Source: Eunapius fragilis
Taxonomy: Eukaryota; Porifera; Demospongiae; Spongillida; Spongillidae
Direction of reading: 5' to 3'
Assembly (NCBI GenBank): GCA_963681505.1
Contig: OY811976.1
Span: forward strand, 9,527,999 to 9,591,998
DNA: 64,000 bases
Below the pieces are notes generated by a model. The model worked only from the letters and a program-made list of their open reading frames with translations. It did no database searches and was not told the origin of the DNA. The stretch's first letter is position 1. Each line of letters begins with the position of its first letter. The position numbers and the translations under genes are program-made. Shown here one piece after another: positions 32,565-46,533 of the stretch.

Positions 32565-33075
32565 AATTCACACTCCCTCTTATGATGTAATCCAGTGGGA
32601 CGGGGGGGGGGGGAGGGCCCTGATGCAATGATGTACCCTCCCCAGGGTACATCTGAGAGGTCTGTGGTACTGCTGTTTGCATCTGAGGTGGTTGCATCTG
32701 CCATGGCACTTGTTGCCATCCCATCACCTTCATTGGCTGTGCCATCATCATCTGCCCGCCCTGTTGTCCCACCATCATCGGCTGTCCCATCGTCATCTGC
32801 CCTCCCTGTCGTCCCAACATCATCAATGGAATAATTTTTGCCATGGTGCAAACAAAAAGTGCCCAGCTCTGACCTATCATATCACTCAATGCAATTATAC
32901 CCTCCTCTCCAGTCTCACCTCCCTCCTCCCCATCTTGTATCTTCCAGACAGCAGGCACAGAGAACACCAGAGACAGAGGACATAAACCCAAAAAGGACCA
33001 TGGTTACATAGGACAGCCACACGTAGCTAGTGGGGTGTGACTGTGTTTATTTTTAGGTTAGGGTTAGGCTGATCA
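32565..33075 (-). pseudogene. Dispanin G: rearranged Q/G/M-type dispanin
   Basis: On the minus strand a degenerate TM1 exon (about 33040-32937, LSYVTMVLFG then a frameshift) comes before an exon 1 fragment (about 32850-32640, encoding QMTMGQPMMVGQQGGQMMMA), the reverse of the normal order. A trace of the TM2 exon ('cttatgatgtaatcc', 32577) is joined to poly-G at 32602. The shuffle creates a 142-codon frame at 32991-32563 that fuses the PLSLVFSVPAV strand of TM1 to the Q/M repeats, but the true splice and start sites are missing. Confidence 0.65.
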
Positions 33076-33752
33076 GTTGAAGAATGGTGAGCAAGTGCTG
33101 CAGAGACCAGGAGAAGGTTATAAGGGTGATGAAATGAGTGCAATGAAAGAACTCTAGATATAAGTAACCTATAGCAACCATGGTAGCCCTAAATGATGCA
33201 TGTGGTTGTGAGCTACCTAATGATATTGGCAGCATCAACCTAGCAATCATGATGCATGGGTGTTTAATAGACCTCTGTGCTCCCTCTCTCACCCTGTTTT
33301 TTGTTTTTTTAAATACATTGTTCATAAGTTTTTTAATCCAGTAATAAAATGAGAACTAGCTTGCAGATTGGTATGCATATTACTTATACGTGTAAGCACA
33401 AACGCATGATTCCCGAGATGCATCCAAAAAGCATGTATGGTCATCTAGCTTAGTTCCCACTCCCTTCTCACAATGCAGTGGATTCGCTGTTTTCCGCCCC
33501 TGTACAGTGTAAATTGCAACGTTTTTTTTTTGGGAGGGGGGGGGGGGGGAATTAAATTCCTATAGACCTTATATTTATCTGTTTCGAATATAACTAATCT
33601 GTACATCATTGTGGTTGGCAGATTACGGAGGGCTCACGTATATACCGAACTTTTTATTTCCGATGAATCTGATTAAGCAAGCACGCGATGAAAATGCCGC
33701 TACTTGTGACGTAACCCCAAACATAAACTTCTTCGTCCTTTCTGTTGCCGGG
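33076..33752. other. Head-to-head spacer of G and P4
   Basis: 33240-33310 matches 52800-52865 and 33540-33600 matches the pre-P3 block (poly-G then 'attaaattcctatagacc'). No gene. Confidence 0.45.
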
Positions 33753-34123
33753 ATGGCCAGTAGCGGATCTCCATTCTACGGCAGCCAGCCTCCTGCTTAT
33801 GATGCCGCCATTACATCCGTCCAACCGAACTGCCAGCAGCCGGTCATGATGGTAAGCCACTTGCCTATTATTAGCTCGCTACGCTATATATGGTCCATGA
33901 CCCGTTCTCGTTCAAAGGTTCAGGCCCCGCCCATCTTTACGCCACCCGTAGAGGGTATGCAACACCCTAACCACAACGGGCCAGCCGACTTCTTCGTCTT
34001 GGTACTTATAACCACCATCGCGTGCGGCTTCCTCAACCTGACGTCGCTGATCTTTGGGACGATCGCGTTGGTAATGGCGGTAATGGTACGTACACATAGG
34101 CTGTTTCGTTTCCTCTCATTATT
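33753..34123 (+). pseudogene. Dispanin P4: 3'-truncated short CD225/dispanin gene
   Basis: Exon 1 (33753-33851, MASSGSPFYGSQPPAYDAAI...) and exon 2 (33924-34085, APPIFTPPVEG...GPADFFVLVLITTIACGFLN) are intact and in phase with good donors. Sequence follows the P3 intron for about 37 bases to 'ctcattatttt' and then switches abruptly at about 34124 to the 37-bp minisatellite. The TM2 exon is therefore lost. Any transcript would lack the second membrane segment. The upstream frame is open to 33609, but the ATG at 33753 matches the start of the paralogues. Confidence 0.75.
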
Positions 34124-34585
34124 TTGGTCACATGTATTAAATGACATGGAGTAGAGCACATTGGTCACATGTATTAAATGACATGGAGTAGAGCACATTG
34201 GTCACATGTATTAAATGACATGGAGTAGAGCACATTGGTCACATGTATTAAATGACATGGAGTAGAGCACATTGGTCACATGTATTAAATGACATGGAGT
34301 AGAGCACATTGGTCACATGTATTAAATGACATGGAGTAGAGCACATTGGTCACATGTATTAAATGACATGGAGTAGAGCACATTGGTCACATGTATTAAA
34401 TGACATGGAGTAGAGCACATTGGTCACATGTATTAAATGACATGGAGTAGAGCACACTGGTCACATGTATTAAATGACATTGGGTAGAGCACATTGGTCA
34501 CATGTATTAAATGACATGGAGTAGAGCACATTGGTCACATGTATGAAATGACATGGAGTAGAGCACATTGGTCAGGTGTGTTAAA
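34124..34585. repeat. 37-bp minisatellite array 2 (about 12 copies)
   Basis: Same unit as array 1, nearly all CACATG type. It starts at the P4 breakpoint and ends in dispanin intron 2 sequence ('taaacctataaatgacc'). Confidence 0.95.
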
Positions 34586-35208
34586 CCTATAAATGACCTC
34601 AGTATCAGCTGACCCCCCTGCTACCCATATGTGACTTTTGGGCATACCTGTCCATGAAAATTATGTTTTTTTATTTTTAAAATTATAGTGAATTTTTGAA
34701 GTGATGAACATTATCCACCCATTGCTTATCCCACACATGACAAATAAATCCCTGAGTAATGACCTTCTATACCAACCTGATTGTGGTGATTCCACTATGC
34801 CAAATGTCTCTGAGCACTAACATAATTGAGCATCAAGATTTCTATGGAAAATGCAACAGTTTTAAACTTACTGGGTCTTCGCCCCAGACTACATTTACTC
34901 CATCCATGCTAAAGGCGTTTTCTCACTACAAAGGCAAGTCGGATCGATCCGCATTGTGGTTTAGTCAGTGAATAAGGAGCACTACTCACTGATTAAATTC
35001 ATTGGACAATGCAAATCGATCCAGTTTACCTTTGCTAGTGCGGAAACGCCTTAAGGAGTTGGTGAAACCCCACTTTGCTAATTCCTGGATCCACCATTCA
35101 TTGACCTCACTCCGTAAAGATCACTCATCTCAATTGGAACTACACCCTGCCCTCCTCCCCAGTCTCATTTCCCTCCTCCCCTCTCCTTCCCATTCCTCAA
35201 TACCCTAC
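34586..35208. other. Intron 2 of truncated dispanin D
   Basis: Base-for-base relative of intron 2 of C (29390-29870), with one unique inserted block at about 34912-35052: 'aaggcgttttctcactacaaagg' at its left end is inverted at its right end as 'cctttgctagtgcggaaacgcctt', a small foldback insertion of about 140 bp. Confidence 0.55.
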
Positions 35209-35597
35209 CTTCCTGGACATCACCACAGCAGGGAAAGAAAACACCAGGGACAGAGGCCACACTATCCCAAAGAGAACCATGGTTACATAGGACAGCCACA
35301 TGTAGCTGGTGGGTGTGTAGTGTAGGTTAGACTGATTGAAGAATGGTGAGCCCTGGGAGGGTGAGAGTGATGACCAGGTGAGGATTAAGGGTGATAAGCA
35401 TCATAATGATGATGTCACAATGAGGAGGGCAACTAGTATGGTCATGAATAGCTTTCCCAATAATTCTTACAATGAGATCATATTAGAAACATGATCAGAG
35501 ACTACACATTCCAATATTATGATATAAACAGAACACCTTCAGTAAAGTAAATTTAACAATCACCCATGACTTACCATAATAACCATACCTCCTTGTG
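35209..35597 (-). pseudogene. Dispanin D: truncated Q/G/M-type dispanin
   Basis: The TM1 exon (35352-35209) is intact and encodes YMWLSYVTMVLFGIVWPLS. To the right only the last 22 or so bases of exon 1 (about 35597-35575, with its donor) remain before the sequence switches at 'ccttg|tggtgatggg' to PRELI intron 4. To the left there is no TM2 or final exon, because the array ends at the P4 breakpoint. Both ends are thus recombination junctions. Confidence 0.75.
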
Positions 35598-36084
35598 GTG
35601 ATGGGTCACATTGTGCGGCCACTACTACGTAGGAAGTTGTGTGATGGTGTATTCCTTCTATCACACACCCAGAGCTAAATACCATCAATACCACTGGACA
35701 ATGGTCTTGTTTTTACTCATTGTGAATATCACGTTTTCATCTTTTAATCTGTACTCAATGTCATGGCAGATTCTTGCTAATACAGTTTTAATGCTGCTCC
35801 TGTTTGAAATGATATCCCCCTGCTGAAAGGACTCTTATGGCCTCTCTCACCTGCAGGACATGCTGTGATAAGCAGGCATGGATCAAGTGTGGTGTGCGTG
35901 GCTTCTCCAGAGCTGTGGAGAAGTTCGGTGCGGATAGGTACAAGGGCAATGCCCACAAGGTATGTGAGGGAAGGAAGTAATGCTATTGTGAGAGGTGCTT
36001 GGGGTTAAGTGTGATGTAGTTGAAGGCCAGTAGGGGTTATTAAGTGTGATGTAGTTGAAGGCCAGTAATGGGATTGAAACGCCA

Positions 36085-36134
<50 letters not shown>

Positions 36135-36295
36135 GCATGCACACATGCATGCACACACACACAAGTATATTTGCAGCCATTCAATGGGTTTCTGTGCGTG
36201 CTTACACATTATTCTCCATTTCGTCTCAGGCGGAAATGGGACTGGAGTTTGTCATCAATAAGTTATTCCCTGCTGATGGTTCCTCAGTTCCCTGA
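35598..36295 (+). pseudogene. Partial PRELI duplicate: last two exons only
   Basis: Copy of the PRELI gene from intron 4 onward: exon 5 copy 35857-35959 (encodes TCCDKQAWIKCGVRGFSRAV, with L to F relative to the full gene) and exon 6 copy 36230-36295 (AEMGLEFVINKLFPADGSSV, stop). Both keep their splice sites and reading frames, so the copy looks recent. Exons 1-4 are absent, removing the first two-thirds of the domain. An AC tract is expanded in the intron. Confidence 0.85.
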
Positions 36296-37289
36296 TGCCT
36301 CTGTTCCCTGACCCTCTCTGTTCCCTGGTCCCCTCTGTTCCCTGATGCCTCTGTTCGTTCCCTGACCCCTCTGTTCCCTGGTCCCTCCGTTTTAGCAGTG
36401 TTGTGTTGTATGTGGAATGTGTTTGTCATGTCAGATGTGTTGCAGATATGTACAAGTATATATTTTTCATGACATAACAAAATATTCCAACTTTCAGACA
36501 AATAGAGCATGCAATTTGCCTGAGAATGATCCACAGGAACTAAGGATGTAAGGTGCCCCGTATGAGAACAGAGACGTCTTCTCATCTTGACACCTACCAC
36601 CATGTGTAGCTCAAAAGCTTTCCACTATGTTAGTAAAACATGTGCAATATGAAATTTTATATATCAGCTTCTGAGGTCTGACGTGGTCCTGAGATATACA
36701 TGTATGCTACAAATATGTACAGTATCCATGAGGTGAGTTCTGTGATCTGATCCAGTTGGCCTGCAGCACTCAGCCTTTGTAATAGGGCAAGAGAACAGGT
36801 AGAGCATATGATGTAGTCAGGTGACAGAAGATACAATAGACCACACCCACACACCATAGACATGGGACTGCACTGTGGAACCAGGTGTTATGTGTGGTGC
36901 CAGGAACTGTGTATGGTGGCCTCCAAAAACACTGGTGCTATGGAACGTTGAGGACATGCCCACTATAGCTCTTGGTGCAAGCAATGCCACACCTACCTTA
37001 TTATACAGTCCTATAGCAATTATCCCCTAGACCATTTTGTTGTGGAGATGGATTACATCATGGTGATGTAATCTATCTCTGCTCCACAACAGGTCCAGGC
37101 CCAAGGCTGTTCCACCCTCACACCTACCTTTCTTGGATTATACAGTACCAAGAGCAGGCACAGGATGAAGTAACTGCCAATAAAGGCGAACACCATAGCT
37201 GCTATGTTGAGGTAAACAGCCGATGCACTATGACTCTTGCCTTTGTGAATATTTCCACTTTTTGTTGCGTTCTCACTCTAAAAAGATGG

Positions 37290-39398
37290 AGTGACATGGA
37301 GTAGAGCACATTGGTCACATGTATTAAATGACATGGAGTAGAGCACATTGGTCACATGTATTAAATGACATGGAGTAGAGCACATTGGTCACATGTATTA
37401 AATGACATGGAGTAGAGCACATTGGTCACATGTATTAAATGACATGGAGTAGAGCACATTGGTCACATGTATTAAATGACATGGAGTAGAGCACATTGGT
37501 CACATGTATTAAATGACATGGAGTAGAGCACATTGGTCACATGCATTCAATGACATGAAGTAGAGCACATTGGTCACATGTATTAAATGACATGGAGTAG
37601 AGCACATTGGTCACATGTATTAAATGACATGGAGTAGAGCACATTGGTCACATGTATTCAATGACATGAAGTAGAGCACATTGGTCACATGTATTAAATG
37701 ACATGGAGTAGAGCACATTGGTCACATGTATTAAATGACATGGAGTAGAGCACATTGGTCACATGTATTAAATGACATGGAGTAGAGCACATTGGTCACA
37801 TGTATTAAATGACATGGAGTAGAGCACATTGGTCACATGTATTAAATGACATGGAGTAGAGCACATTGGTCACATGTATTAAATGACATGGAATAGAGCA
37901 CATTGGTCACATGTATTAAATGACATGGAGTAGAGCACATTGGTCACATGTATTAAATGACATGGAGTAGAGCACATTGGTCACATGTATTAAATGACAT
38001 GGAGTAGAGCACATTGGTCACATGTATTAAATGACATGGAGTAGAGCACATTGGTCACATGTATTAAATGACATGGAGTAGAGCACATTGGTCACATGTA
38101 TTAAATGACATGGAGTAGAGCACATTGGTCACATGTATTAAATGACATGGAGTAGAGCACATTGGTCACATGTATTAAATGACATGGAGTAGAGCACATT
38201 GGTCACATGTATTAAATGACATGGAGTAGAGCACATTGGTCACATGTATTAAATGACATGGAGTAGAGCACATTGGTCACATGTATTAAATGACATGGAG
38301 TAGAGCACATTGGTCACATGTATTAAATGACATGGAGTAGAGCACATTGGTCACATGTATTAAATGACATGGAGTAGAGCACATTGGTCACATGTATTAA
38401 ATGACATGGAGTAGAGCACATTGGTCACATGTATTAAATGACATGGAGTAGAGCACATTGGTCACATGTATTAAATGACATGGAGTAGAGCACATTGGTC
38501 ACATGTATTAAATGACATGGAGTAGAGCACATTGGTCACATGTATTAAATGACATGGAGTAGAGCACATTGGTCACATGTATTAAATGACATGGAGTAGA
38601 GCACATTGGTCACATGTATTAAATGACATGGAGTAGAGCACATTGGTCACATGTATTAAATGACATGGAGTAGAGCACATTGGTCACATGTATTAAATGA
38701 CATGGAGTAGAGCACATTGGTCACATGTATTAAATGACATGGAGTAGAGCACATTGGTCACATGTATTAAATGACATGGAGTAGAGCACATTGGTCACAT
38801 GTATTAAATGACATGGAGTAGAGCACATTGGTCACATGTATTAAATGACATGGAGTAGAGCACATTGGTCACATGTATTAAATGACATGGAGTAGAGCAC
38901 ATTGGTCACATGTATTAAATGACATGGAGTAGAGCACATTGGTCACATGTATTAAATGACATGGAGTAGAGCACATTGGTCACATGTATTAAATGACATG
39001 GAGTAGAGCACATTGGTCACATGTATTAAATGACATGGAGTAGAGCACATTGGTCACATGTATTAAATGACATGGAGTAGAGCACATTGGTCACATGTAT
39101 TAAATGACATGGAGTAGAGCACATTGGTCACATGTATTAAATGACATGGAGTAGAGCACATTGGTCACATGTATTAAATGACATGGAGTAGAGCACATTG
39201 GTCACATGTATTAAATGACATGGAGTAGAGCACATTGGTCACATGTATTAAATGACATGGAGTAGAGCACATTGGTCACATGTATTAAATGACATGGAGT
39301 AGAGCACATTGGTCACATGTATTAAATGACATGGAGTAGAGCACATTGGTCACATGTATTAAATGACATGGAGTAGAGCACATTGGTCACATGTATTA
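37290..39398. repeat. 37-bp minisatellite array 3 (about 57 copies)
   Basis: Same unit as arrays 1 and 2 but far more uniform: nearly all units are CACATG type, with a few variants (two 'attcaatgacatgaag', one 'gaatag'). It lies between the TM2 exon of E and the intron 2 remainder. The uniformity suggests recent expansion or collapsed/duplicated assembly. Confidence 0.97.
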
Positions 39399-39779
39399 AA
39401 CCTATAAATGACCCGAGTATCAGCTGACCCCCCTGCTACCCACATGTGACTTTTGGGCATATCCGCCCGTTCTTTTAATTTTAATTATAGTTAATTTTTT
39501 GAAGTGATGAACATAATCCACCCAGTTGCTTATCCCACACATGACAAATAAATCCCTGAATAATGACCTTTTATACCAACGTGATCGTGGTGACATGTCC
39601 AGCAATTTCGGACATCCATAGACGTCTGTACATTAAAAACTCATGTAAAGTATTTGATTTTTTTAAAACATGAATGCAGTAGGATTATTTTTCAAAATAT
39701 AAATCATTCATTCTTTTATTTTTCACTTTCATCTTGCGAGCAGAAGAATCAACAACAAAATTAATTACTTTTGCCAATT

Positions 39780-40259
39780 ACGTAATAATCTTATTTTGAG
39801 CCAATAATGATTAATAACATGCCAATGGTGGGCGCGTCCTTATGGACCAAGTTATAGCAAGGATTATTAACAATTACAGTTTAATAATCCTTGGTTATAG
39901 GTGCTGGTGAGTGTGGGAGTGGGAGGAGCGTGTCGTTTTCTAAATGCTCGTAATGTGCGTCTAGTTCAAAACGTTTGAAAATTTCTTTCATCGGCGTTCC
40001 TATATCGACGAACATGCACTCGGCGTGTATCAACCTGTTCTCTACGACTGCGTAAGTTAACGATCTGTTGCGCATGACAAGTACACCACGCGCGCGCACA
40101 CAAACATTCACACATACGACTAGATCTTTTTCCTGGGTGTATATTAGGAAGAATCTCTTTTCTTTAGCTGATGCAGATTAACCGGTTGGATAATTTGGTC
40201 TGTATCTCTAGCCGCTAGTCATTTATGTCATCTGGGTGTGGTCTATAGCCTGGGCAGAA

Positions 40260-40314
<55 letters not shown>

Positions 40315-40534
40315 TGTGTATATATGTGTGTGTGCACTTTTTCCTAGGATGTATTAGGAGAATCTCTTTATGTAACCGGTTGGGTTGGTCTATGCGGACT
40401 ATGCCCTGGGCAAGAAGGAGTTTAAAAAATACTACCGTAAAGTACCACGAATAAGCTCCCCCCCCCCTCCGCCCCCAACCCGAGAACTTACAAAAAGTTG
40501 TGTCATCTGGGTGTGGTCTGTACCCTACGCAAGA

Positions 40535-40603
<69 letters not shown>

Positions 40604-40670
40604 TGTGCTCTTTTTCCTGGGATGTATATTAGGAGAATCTCTTTATGTAACCGGTTGGCCCTGGGCAAGA

Positions 40671-40734
<64 letters not shown>

Positions 40735-40907
40735 TGTGTGTATGTGTGCTCTTTTTCCTGGGATGCATGTTAGGAGAATCTCTTTATATAACCGGTTGAT
40801 TTGGTCTGTGCCCTGAGCAAGAAGGAGTTAAATATCTCTAGACGCCAGTCAGTTGTGTCATTTTGTGGTCTGTACCCTGGGCAAGAATGTGTGTGTGTGT
40901 TTCAGTG

Positions 40908-40952
<45 letters not shown>

Positions 40953-41238
40953 TCCCAGCTCTTTTTCCTAGGGTGTATATAAATCTATTTAGCTGAAACC
41001 TGTTGGGTTGATCTGTACCCTGAGCAAGAATGGGTTAAATATCTCTAGCTGCTAGTCAGTTGTGTCATGTGGGTGTGGCCTTTTACCTGGGCAAGAATGG
41101 GTTAATGTTTAAATCTCTCAAGCTGCATGCTAGGCAGTTGGTCTGGGCAAGAATGATTCTCTAGTCGTTTCAATGTCTGGGTGTGGCCTGTACCCCAGAA
41201 AGGGCTGCTGGTCATTTTAATACCTGGGTGTGGTTTGT

Positions 41239-41270
<32 letters not shown>

Positions 41271-42418
41271 ACACATGCTCTCCCAGCTATGGGGTGTTTT
41301 GTTCATATCCAAAGCCTATGTACGTATGTACATACAGTATGTGGTTGTGTATTTGTCTGTTCCAGCTGCCTTTATCTGATTGTGGATACATGTACTTTTA
41401 TTTTTAACCACCCAAATATCATACTGAACCTGTGCTCTCTTCAGGATGGTGGATGGCTGGTAACAAGGTTCTCTGGTTGTGAGTTCCATCTTTAAGCACA
41501 GTGTATGTGTATGTCCCAATCCCCTCCTCCCCTTTGAAGGGCTTAGTGTAGGAGAGGTTCACCGGACCCACAGGGCTCTTTTTTATCGGCTATGTTACAC
41601 GTAACCCCTCACAATCTGGAAAATTCACCACACCCACAGGGCTCTTTTTAGTCCGTTCTATAACCAGAAAGTTCACCATAAGGTGTGAGGGGTTAAGTAA
41701 CATAGCCGACTTAAAATACCCCTGTGAGTGTGAAGTACTTTCCTGGAGTGTGAGGGGTTAAGTTGCGTAGCCTACAAAAAGGGACCCCTGTGGGTGTGGT
41801 GTATTTTCCAGGAGTGTGAGGGGTTAAGGAAAATAGCCGAAAATTCACACACTCCTCACACACTCCTCACCACACCCACAGGGTTCTTTTTTGTCAGCTG
41901 TGTTCCAATTATAATAGTGCAAAGGGTCAAGCCAGACCTAGCAAAATGAGCCCTTTACTTTTTGAGTGTTTGTTCATATCGGGAGCCTATGTACATATGT
42001 GGTTGTGTATTTGTCTGTTCCAGCTGCCTATATGTATATGTACCTTTATCTGATTGTGGATTTGTGAGGTCATGTACAGGGATATGGTATCTCCCAACTT
42101 GCTAGAGAAGCTTATTGTTTCTGGGGAGGAGGGGGTTGGGACATATAGAGGTACTAAAAAAAAAAGAAGGGGTTGGGAAGTGTAGAGTCAGTAAGCCTTC
42201 CAAAGCATATATGTGATAAGGGTAATGAATAAGAAGGAGGTCATGTTAGCAGCTGCCTGGGAGTTCACCCTTGACAGCTACTCTACTTTGTAAAATAGTA
42301 ATGTAGTTTATAAGTACCTTTCATAAATTTGCATCTTGCATTTGTAATGAGGGCTCCACATCTACACGCTGTGTGTGCTTGTGTGTGTGTGCGCATGCTT
42401 GTGTGTGTGTGCGCATGC

Positions 42419-42457
<39 letters not shown>

Positions 42458-43200
42458 TGTGTGTGTGTGTGACATCTTGCCTTGCCAACCCATTGACAAT
42501 GTGCCTTATGTTATATGTTGGGCCATTTCATTCACCCTCCTCTTCTCATTCAACAGATTATCGTCCACTATGGCAATGAGGAAATGAGAAATCCTGTGCA
42601 ACTGTCATTATAGGAACGTTTTCATTGTGAAACTGTACCTCCATTCGTTAACACACTTATTTATACATTTGTATGGTTATTGATTAAAGTTGTTATTGAT
42701 ATCTTAAAAAGGCACACCTACTGACAAATTACAGTGCCGTAGAGGCATGAGCTAGGTTACACAGGCAGATCTTTTCAGTGACTCTGTGGCAATTCATATC
42801 AGAACAGCCTTAGGGGTTGTGGCACAACTACCACTAAGAATTAACTACACTCCAACCCATATCTGGTGTTGGCAGTAGGAGGTGGGGCACCTGTACATGT
42901 GTTACTGAAAATCTTTTTTTATTATTTTTAATCATGGGCAGTGAATGGTTCCACCTACTCAGGGATGTGTAGCAAGGGGGGGGGGGGGGGGGGGGGGGTG
43001 GGGGGGGTGGTGCATGCCATTTGGCAACCAAAAATTGCTATTACCTGACTCCAATGGACAAAAGGTTTTCCCTAACCCTGGATAGAACACTCCAATATTA
43101 TTTTAGGAGCATGGCAGTATATATGGGGGGGGGGGGGGGGGGGGGGGGGCGGGGAAGAGGGGAGAAATGCTACCTGACACTTATGTAATTACTTCTGACT
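39780..43200 (+). repeat. Large direct repeat inside the 10.2-kb element, copy 1
   Basis: Landmarks that recur in order in copy 2 (44400-48000): 'caataatgattaataacat...gggcgcg', 'agtgggaggagcgtgtc...tttctaaatgctcgtaa', 'ctcggcgtgtat', multiple 'gggcaagaatgggttaaatatctct', a 'gtgaggggttaagtaacatagccgac' minisatellite, 'gcctttatctgattg', a TG tract, a 19-codon candidate exon and 'ctccaa(c/t)ccatatctggtgttgg'. Copy 1 differs by many (TG)n and poly-G expansions (40260-40310, 40540-40600, 40675-40740, 42976-43010). Confidence 0.65.
42557..42613 (+). CDS. Candidate terminal exon, copy 1 (unknown protein)
   Basis: After a CAACAG acceptor, 18 codons (IIVHYGNEEMRNPVQLSL) run to TAG. Copy 2 at 46534-46590 encodes the same peptide with only two changes, both synonymous third-position (GAG/GAA and CAA/CAG). 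The surrounding 3' flank is also conserved, so the codon pattern is suggestive, not decisive. Upstream exons are not identified. Confidence 0.35.
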   Translation: MIVHYGNEEMRNPVQLSL

Positions 43201-43318
43201 CCAGCGATGGACAATTAGTACTTCCCCTCTGTACTGGACCAACTTGGGATTGCCTGTTGCTGTGTGTGTCTGTGTATGTGTGTGTGTGATGATGGGGGTG
43301 AGGGTGGTGAGGGTGGTG

Positions 43319-44028
<710 letters not shown>

Positions 44029-44039
44029 TAACTAGTAAC

Positions 44040-44399
44040 GTTAACGTTATTAAGCAACTTGATGTTCACCTATGTCACAAGGTGAGGGGGTGGGTCATCA
44101 TAACAAATACTTTAGCGCATTCACCTATGTCACAAGGTGAGGGGGTGGGTCATCATAACAAATACTTTAGCGCAAGCGATAATATTGCCGAGTGCAAATG
44201 ATGTGATATGATATGTAGTAATATACATGTTTGAACCTGCATGGCATGTATACATCAGATAAGATGCTGACTATCATGTGCTGCTGACACTACTCTCAGT
44301 TAAATTGAATGGTTGCGAAGGGATTGAACATTCCTATATAGTCAATAGACAAAGATCAGTTTGATGCTGGGACTACTCATACTTGTAATGTCATTTTTC
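44040..44399. repeat. Short direct repeat and spacer between the two large units
   Basis: A 58-bp sequence starting CACCTATGTCACAAGGTGAG is repeated head to tail at about 44067 and 44122. The rest is unclassified. Confidence 0.6.
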
Positions 44400-45059
44400 T
44401 TTATAGGTCAATAATGATTAATAACATCAAATGTGGGCGCGCCCTTATTGTAAGTGCTGGTGCGTGTGTGAGTGGGAGGAGCGTGTCATTTTCTAAATGC
44501 TCGTAAAGTGCCCTAGTTTCAATACGTTTTTGAATATTTCTTTCATCGGCGTGAATAGACGAACGTGCGCTCGGCGTGTATCTACCTGTTTTCTACGACC
44601 GCGTAAGTTAACGCTACGTTCCTACATCTTGATACTTCATCCCATTATGCGTAATGACACACCACGCGCGCGCGCACACACACACATTCCCACATACTCC
44701 CAGCTCTTTTTCCTGGGGTGCACATTAGGAAGAATCACTTTAGCTGATGCTGATTAACCGGTTGGGTTGGTCTGTACGCAGGGCAAGAATGGGTTAAATA
44801 TATCTAACCGCTAGTCAGTTGTGTCGTCTGGGTGTTGTCTGTACTAGTACCCTGGGCAAGATTGGGTTAGTTGAGTTGCCTGGGTGTGGCCAGTACCCTG
44901 GGCAAGAATGGGTTAAATATCTCTTGCCGTGTTGTTTGTGTGGTCTGTACTCTGTGTAAGGTTGGCTGTCCAGTTGCCTGGGTGTGGCCAGTACCCTGGG
45001 CAAGAATGGGTTAAATATCTCTTGGTGCTTGTCAGTTGTGTTGTCTGGGTGTTGTTTGT

Positions 45060-45510
45060 TTGTAGTGTGAGGGGTTAAGGAACATAACCGACTAAAAAGT
45101 GCCCTGTGTGTATGGTGTGCATTCCAGTAGTGGGAGGGGTTAAGTAGCATAGCTGATAAAAAGAGTCCTGTGGGCGTGGTGATATTTCCAGGAGTGGGAG
45201 GGGTTAAGTAACATAGCTGACAAAAAGAGTCCTGTGGGCGTGGTGAACTTTCCAGGAGTGGGAGGGGTTAAATAACATAGCTGACAAAAAGAGCCCTGTG
45301 AGGAGTGGGAGGAGTTAATGAACACAGCGGACAAAAAGAGCCCTGTGGGTGTGGTGAGGAGTGTGTGAGTTGTTAGCTGTGTTTATTAACCCCTCACATC
45401 CTTGAAAGTACACCACACCCACAGGGGTCTTTTTTGTTGCCTATGTTACTTAACCCCTCACACTCCTGGAAAGTACACCACATCCATTTTGTGGGTGTGG
45501 TAAACATTCC
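45060..45510. repeat. 65-70 bp minisatellite in both orientations
   Basis: Units contain GTGAGGGGTTAAGTAACATA followed by GCxGACAAAAAGAGCCCTGTGGGxGTGGTG and TTTCCAGGAG. About five units lie in one orientation, then about two inverted ones. The first large repeat has about five units in mixed orientation (41540-41900). Confidence 0.75.
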
Positions 45511-46284
45511 AATAGTGCAAAGGGTCAAGGCAGATCCAGCCCTGAGTTGTATGTAAAATGTTTTTTGAGCTTCTGTTTTGTTAATATTATTTCATATCCC
45601 AAGCTATGTACATATGTGGTCATGTATTTGTCTGTTGCAGCTGCCTTTATCTGATTGAGGATACATGTATGTGTGCTGAGGTCTCTATTTCTTGTTACAA
45701 AGTAGTGGTATCCAGGTGATGAAGAGAGGCACCCAAATATTCTACTGACACCTGCTGTGTTCTGGTGAGTTCCATCTCTAAGCACTGGTGTATGTCCCAA
45801 TCCCCTCCTCCCCTCTGACGGGCTTAGTGCAGGAGACGACGTGTGAGGCACTCTCTGCCTTTCATAGGGGAGGAGGGGGTGGGACTAAGCCCTTGTGAAC
45901 GTAGGAGGGGGTTGGAACATATAATAATGGTAATGAATAGAATGAGGTTATGTTAGTTAGCATGTACAATGCTGACATGCTGATGTGTTGCTAATATGCA
46001 TACATGTAGGACCTAAAAGAGAGTCCATTCTGCACTTTGACTATACACATCACCATTCTTTTACCTTCTCCCAGATGTCCGCGCACACACACACACACAC
46101 CCGTTTTCCTACTTACGCCAACCTTCTCCCCAACCCTTTAGCCCTGCAAGGGAAGAGCAGTGACCATTTTGCAATCTTGTTGACCCCCCAGTCCAATACT
46201 TGCCTATTAGTACTCTGCACTGACAGGAAGAATATGCATTCCAGCATGATACATTGGTTTGTACTGGACCAACTTGGGGTTGCC

Positions 46285-46285
<1 letters not shown>

Positions 46286-46380
<95 letters not shown>

Positions 46381-46398
46381 TATGTGTGTGTGTGTGTG

Positions 46399-46443
<45 letters not shown>
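46286..46443. repeat. (TG)n microsatellite
   Basis: Near-pure (TG)n of about 158 bp with two TGGTATG interruptions. Confidence 0.97.
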
Positions 46444-46446
<3 letters not shown>

Positions 46447-46533
46447 CATATTGCCCTGCCACTCGGAACCAACCATTGACAATGCGCATGTTATATGCCC
46501 AGCCATTCGATTTACCCTCTTCTCATTAAATAG

